From positions 56,626 through 120,625 of the forward strand of contig CAJTKG010000002.1 of the NCBI GenBank assembly GCA_910576935.1: a DNA stretch of 64,000 nt, in the 5' to 3' direction. The stretch comes from an uncultured Muribaculaceae bacterium. GTDB lineage: Bacteria > Bacteroidota > Bacteroidia > Bacteroidales > Muribaculaceae. Shown here piece after piece: positions 62,829 to 64,000 of this stretch. A program made the position numbers and the translations under genes. The notes under the pieces are model-generated. The model worked only from the letters and a program-made list of their open reading frames with translations. It had not been told where the DNA came from and did not search any database. Position 1 is the stretch's first letter, and the number at the start of each line of letters is the position of its first letter.

Positions 62829-63788
62829 ATGACAATAAAAGGACGTTTTGCACCGTCGCCTACGGGGCGCATGCATCTTGGCAATATATATACGGCGCTG
62901 TTGTCGTGGCTGTCGGTCAAAAAGCAAGGCGGCAGCTGGATTCTGCGCATCGAGGATCTTGACCCCCAGCGCTCGAAGTATGAATATGCCCGTCAGATCG
63001 AAGACGACCTCGCGTGGCTTGGCCTCGCTTGGGACGAGGGCGGTCTCGACGACAGCGGACCTTCCGCACCTTACAGCCAGAGCCGACGCCATGACAGATA
63101 TGAGGAGGCTCTTTGCCGCTTGCTCGACACAGGCTATTGTTATCCATGTCGTTGCCGTCGGGCCGATATCATGGCTACACAGGCGCCACACCAGTCTGAC
63201 GGACGTATCATCTACGGCGGCACGTGCCGTCCCGTCGGGTTGCCCGTGCCGTGGAACACCCTTGCCGACCGAAGCACCGATGCCGCCGTGAGACTCTATG
63301 TCCCGAGCGATATAATCGCATTCGACGACCTTATATACGGCCATCAGGAAGTCGCCCTCGACAGCCATTGCGGTGATTTCATACTCCGCCGGGCCGACGG
63401 TGCGTGGGCCTATCAGCTTGCCGTCGTTGTCGACGACGCCGAGATGGGTGTCACCGAAGTAATGCGTGGCAACGACCTGTTGCTGTCGTCGGCACAGCAG
63501 ATCTACCTCTATCGTCTTTTGGGCTATGAGCCTCCGCGTTTCGCCCATCTCCCCCTCATAGTCAACGATGCCGGCCGACGTCTGTCAAAACGCGACATCT
63601 CACTGTCGATGGCTCAATTGCGTCAGCGCTACAGCCCCCCGGAACTTATTGGAATTGTCGCCCGTACGGCCGGCCTCATCCCCGAAGCTACGCCCGTCAC
63701 ACCGCAAGAACTCATCCCCCTCTTTGACATCACCCGCCTCCATGCCACAGAGTCAATCACAGCCTCGGCCTCCCGAGCGTCGTCATGA
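62829..63788 (+). CDS. gluQ: Glutamyl-Q tRNA(Asp) synthetase
   Basis: 319 residues, about the length of GluQRS and lacking the anticodon domain of full GluRS. HIGH-like H-L-G-N at 16-19 (P-T-G-R-M-H-L-G-N), R-I-E-D-L-D-P at about 40-46, a C-x-C-x-C zinc cluster (C-Y-P-C-R-C) and the KMSKS remnant L-S-K-R (Lys254). It attaches glutamate to queuosine in tRNA-Asp. It starts 22 bp after the porW/sprE stop. A missing tRNA-binding domain separates it from GltX. Confidence 0.93.
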   Translation: MTIKGRFAPSPTGRMHLGNIYTALLSWLSVKKQGGSWILRIEDLDPQRSKYEYARQIEDDLAWLGLAWDEGGLDDSGPSAPYSQSRRHDRYEEALCRLLDTGYCYPCRCRRADIMATQAPHQSDGRIIYGGTCRPVGLPVPWNTLADRSTDAAVRLYVPSDIIAFDDLIYGHQEVALDSHCGDFILRRADGAWAYQLAVVVDDAEMGVTEVMRGNDLLLSSAQQIYLYRLLGYEPPRFAHLPLIVNDAGRRLSKRDISLSMAQLRQRYSPPELIGIVARTAGLIPEATPVTPQELIPLFDITRLHATESITASASRASS

Positions 63789-63805
63789 ATCCACCGCGCT
63801 ATAGA

Positions 63806-63839
63806 CCGAGGGGTTCAATCCTCGGATTGAACCCCTCGG
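63806..63839. repeat. Palindromic repeat hairpin
   Basis: 16-bp perfect inverted repeat (63806-63821 with 63824-63839), 2-nt spacer, 18 bp after the gluQ stop; may also act as a terminator. Confidence 0.65.
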
Positions 63840-64000
63840 CGCATGGAGCAAGGGTTTTAACCCTTGCATCAACTACTAACCCCGTTATCCTCGCCGCATA
63901 ATTTGACCAATTAGTCCAATTAGACCAAAAACATCGACAAGAATCAGCCGCTATGGAGCGGCAGCCTCCGGCCGTCGTATGGAGCAAAGGTTTCAAAGGC
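63840..64000. repeat. Repeat-rich intergenic region at the window end
   Basis: A 9-bp palindrome (63848-63867), direct copies of ATGGAGC at 63843, 63954 and 63981, and interlocking CAATTAG words at 63909-63925. No credible gene; a short minus-strand reading frame across it is discounted. Confidence 0.6.

Noticed and set aside
62706..63548. 280-residue minus-strand reading frame
   Set aside because: Antisense to gluQ and the end of porW/sprE; no domain features.
63799..63996. 65-residue minus-strand reading frame at the window end
   Set aside because: Runs through palindromic repeats and has no protein-like pattern.

Overview
The window reads as chromosomal DNA of a gut-type Bacteroidales, most probably family Muribaculaceae. 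Supporting signs are the many TAnnTTTG -7 promoter boxes, starts without a Shine-Dalgarno, SusE/SusF-like glycan-binding proteins, a DUF6377 regulator, DUF3857/transglutaminase proteins, an ECF sigma / FecR-type / outer-membrane receptor cassette, a PorW/SprE-type secretion lipoprotein, and recurrent C-terminal tails resembling type IX secretion system (T9SS) sorting domains. The family assignment is inferred; no rRNA is present. I see no tRNA or rRNA gene, CRISPR array, prophage or intact insertion sequence.

Layout. 1-710: partial DUF6377 regulator (minus). 1123-10111: five-gene operon with two SusE/F-like modular proteins, a GH31 glycosidase, a small sorting-tail protein, and a large protein of three LamG-like repeats plus a glycerophosphodiesterase domain. 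It has no SusC/SusD pair. 10279-13000: TolB-like lipoprotein behind a G9 tract, SufE and a glutaminyl-cyclase-like M28 enzyme. 13134-21286: metG, type I asparaginase, a tail-only protein, an unknown membrane protein, ribE, tcdA and a MATE pump. 21369-34795: PCMD/calycin protein, MazG-like enzyme, deoC, a GYF-CD225 (dispanin) protein, DUF2752, a Na/Pi transporter, a response regulator, a DEAD-box helicase, pfkA, Lrp, a GH3-fold protein and alkaline phosphatase. 34901-44957: trpS, a lipid kinase, a likely small RNA, GH97, a DUF2156 protein, a frameshifted CMD-cupin gene, DUF1893, DUF362, an ECF-transporter S component and an aminotransferase. 45118-54296: two DUF3857 proteins, then sigma and anti-sigma genes each broken at a simple repeat, an intact STN-type outer-membrane receptor, and an MFS pump. 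54296-63788: a PCMD-like protein and the run rel - pgpH - porW/sprE - gluQ. 63789-64000: palindromic repeats.

How the genes fit together. One theme is envelope and export: SPI-type signal peptides, tails resembling T9SS signals, a PorW/SprE component and a glutaminyl cyclase that would cap N-terminal Gln of exported proteins. A second is alpha-glycan capture and hydrolysis (GH31, GH97, SusE/F-like modules). A third is regulation: DUF6377, the sigma/anti-sigma/receptor cassette, Rel, the HD phosphodiesterase, Lrp and an orphan response regulator.

The most notable observations are: (i) the ECF sigma gene is out of frame at a (TC)5 repeat and its anti-sigma gene at an A7 tract, each repaired by loss of one repeat unit, which suggests phase variation, decay or sequence error; (ii) a glycan/glycerophosphodiester operon lacking SusCD, with T9SS-like tails; (iii) several promoters whose -7 box lies only 3-8 nt from the start codon, suggesting leaderless mRNAs; (iv) a G9 tract at the -33 position of a lipoprotein promoter; (v) a likely intergenic small RNA near 37.3-37.45 kb.
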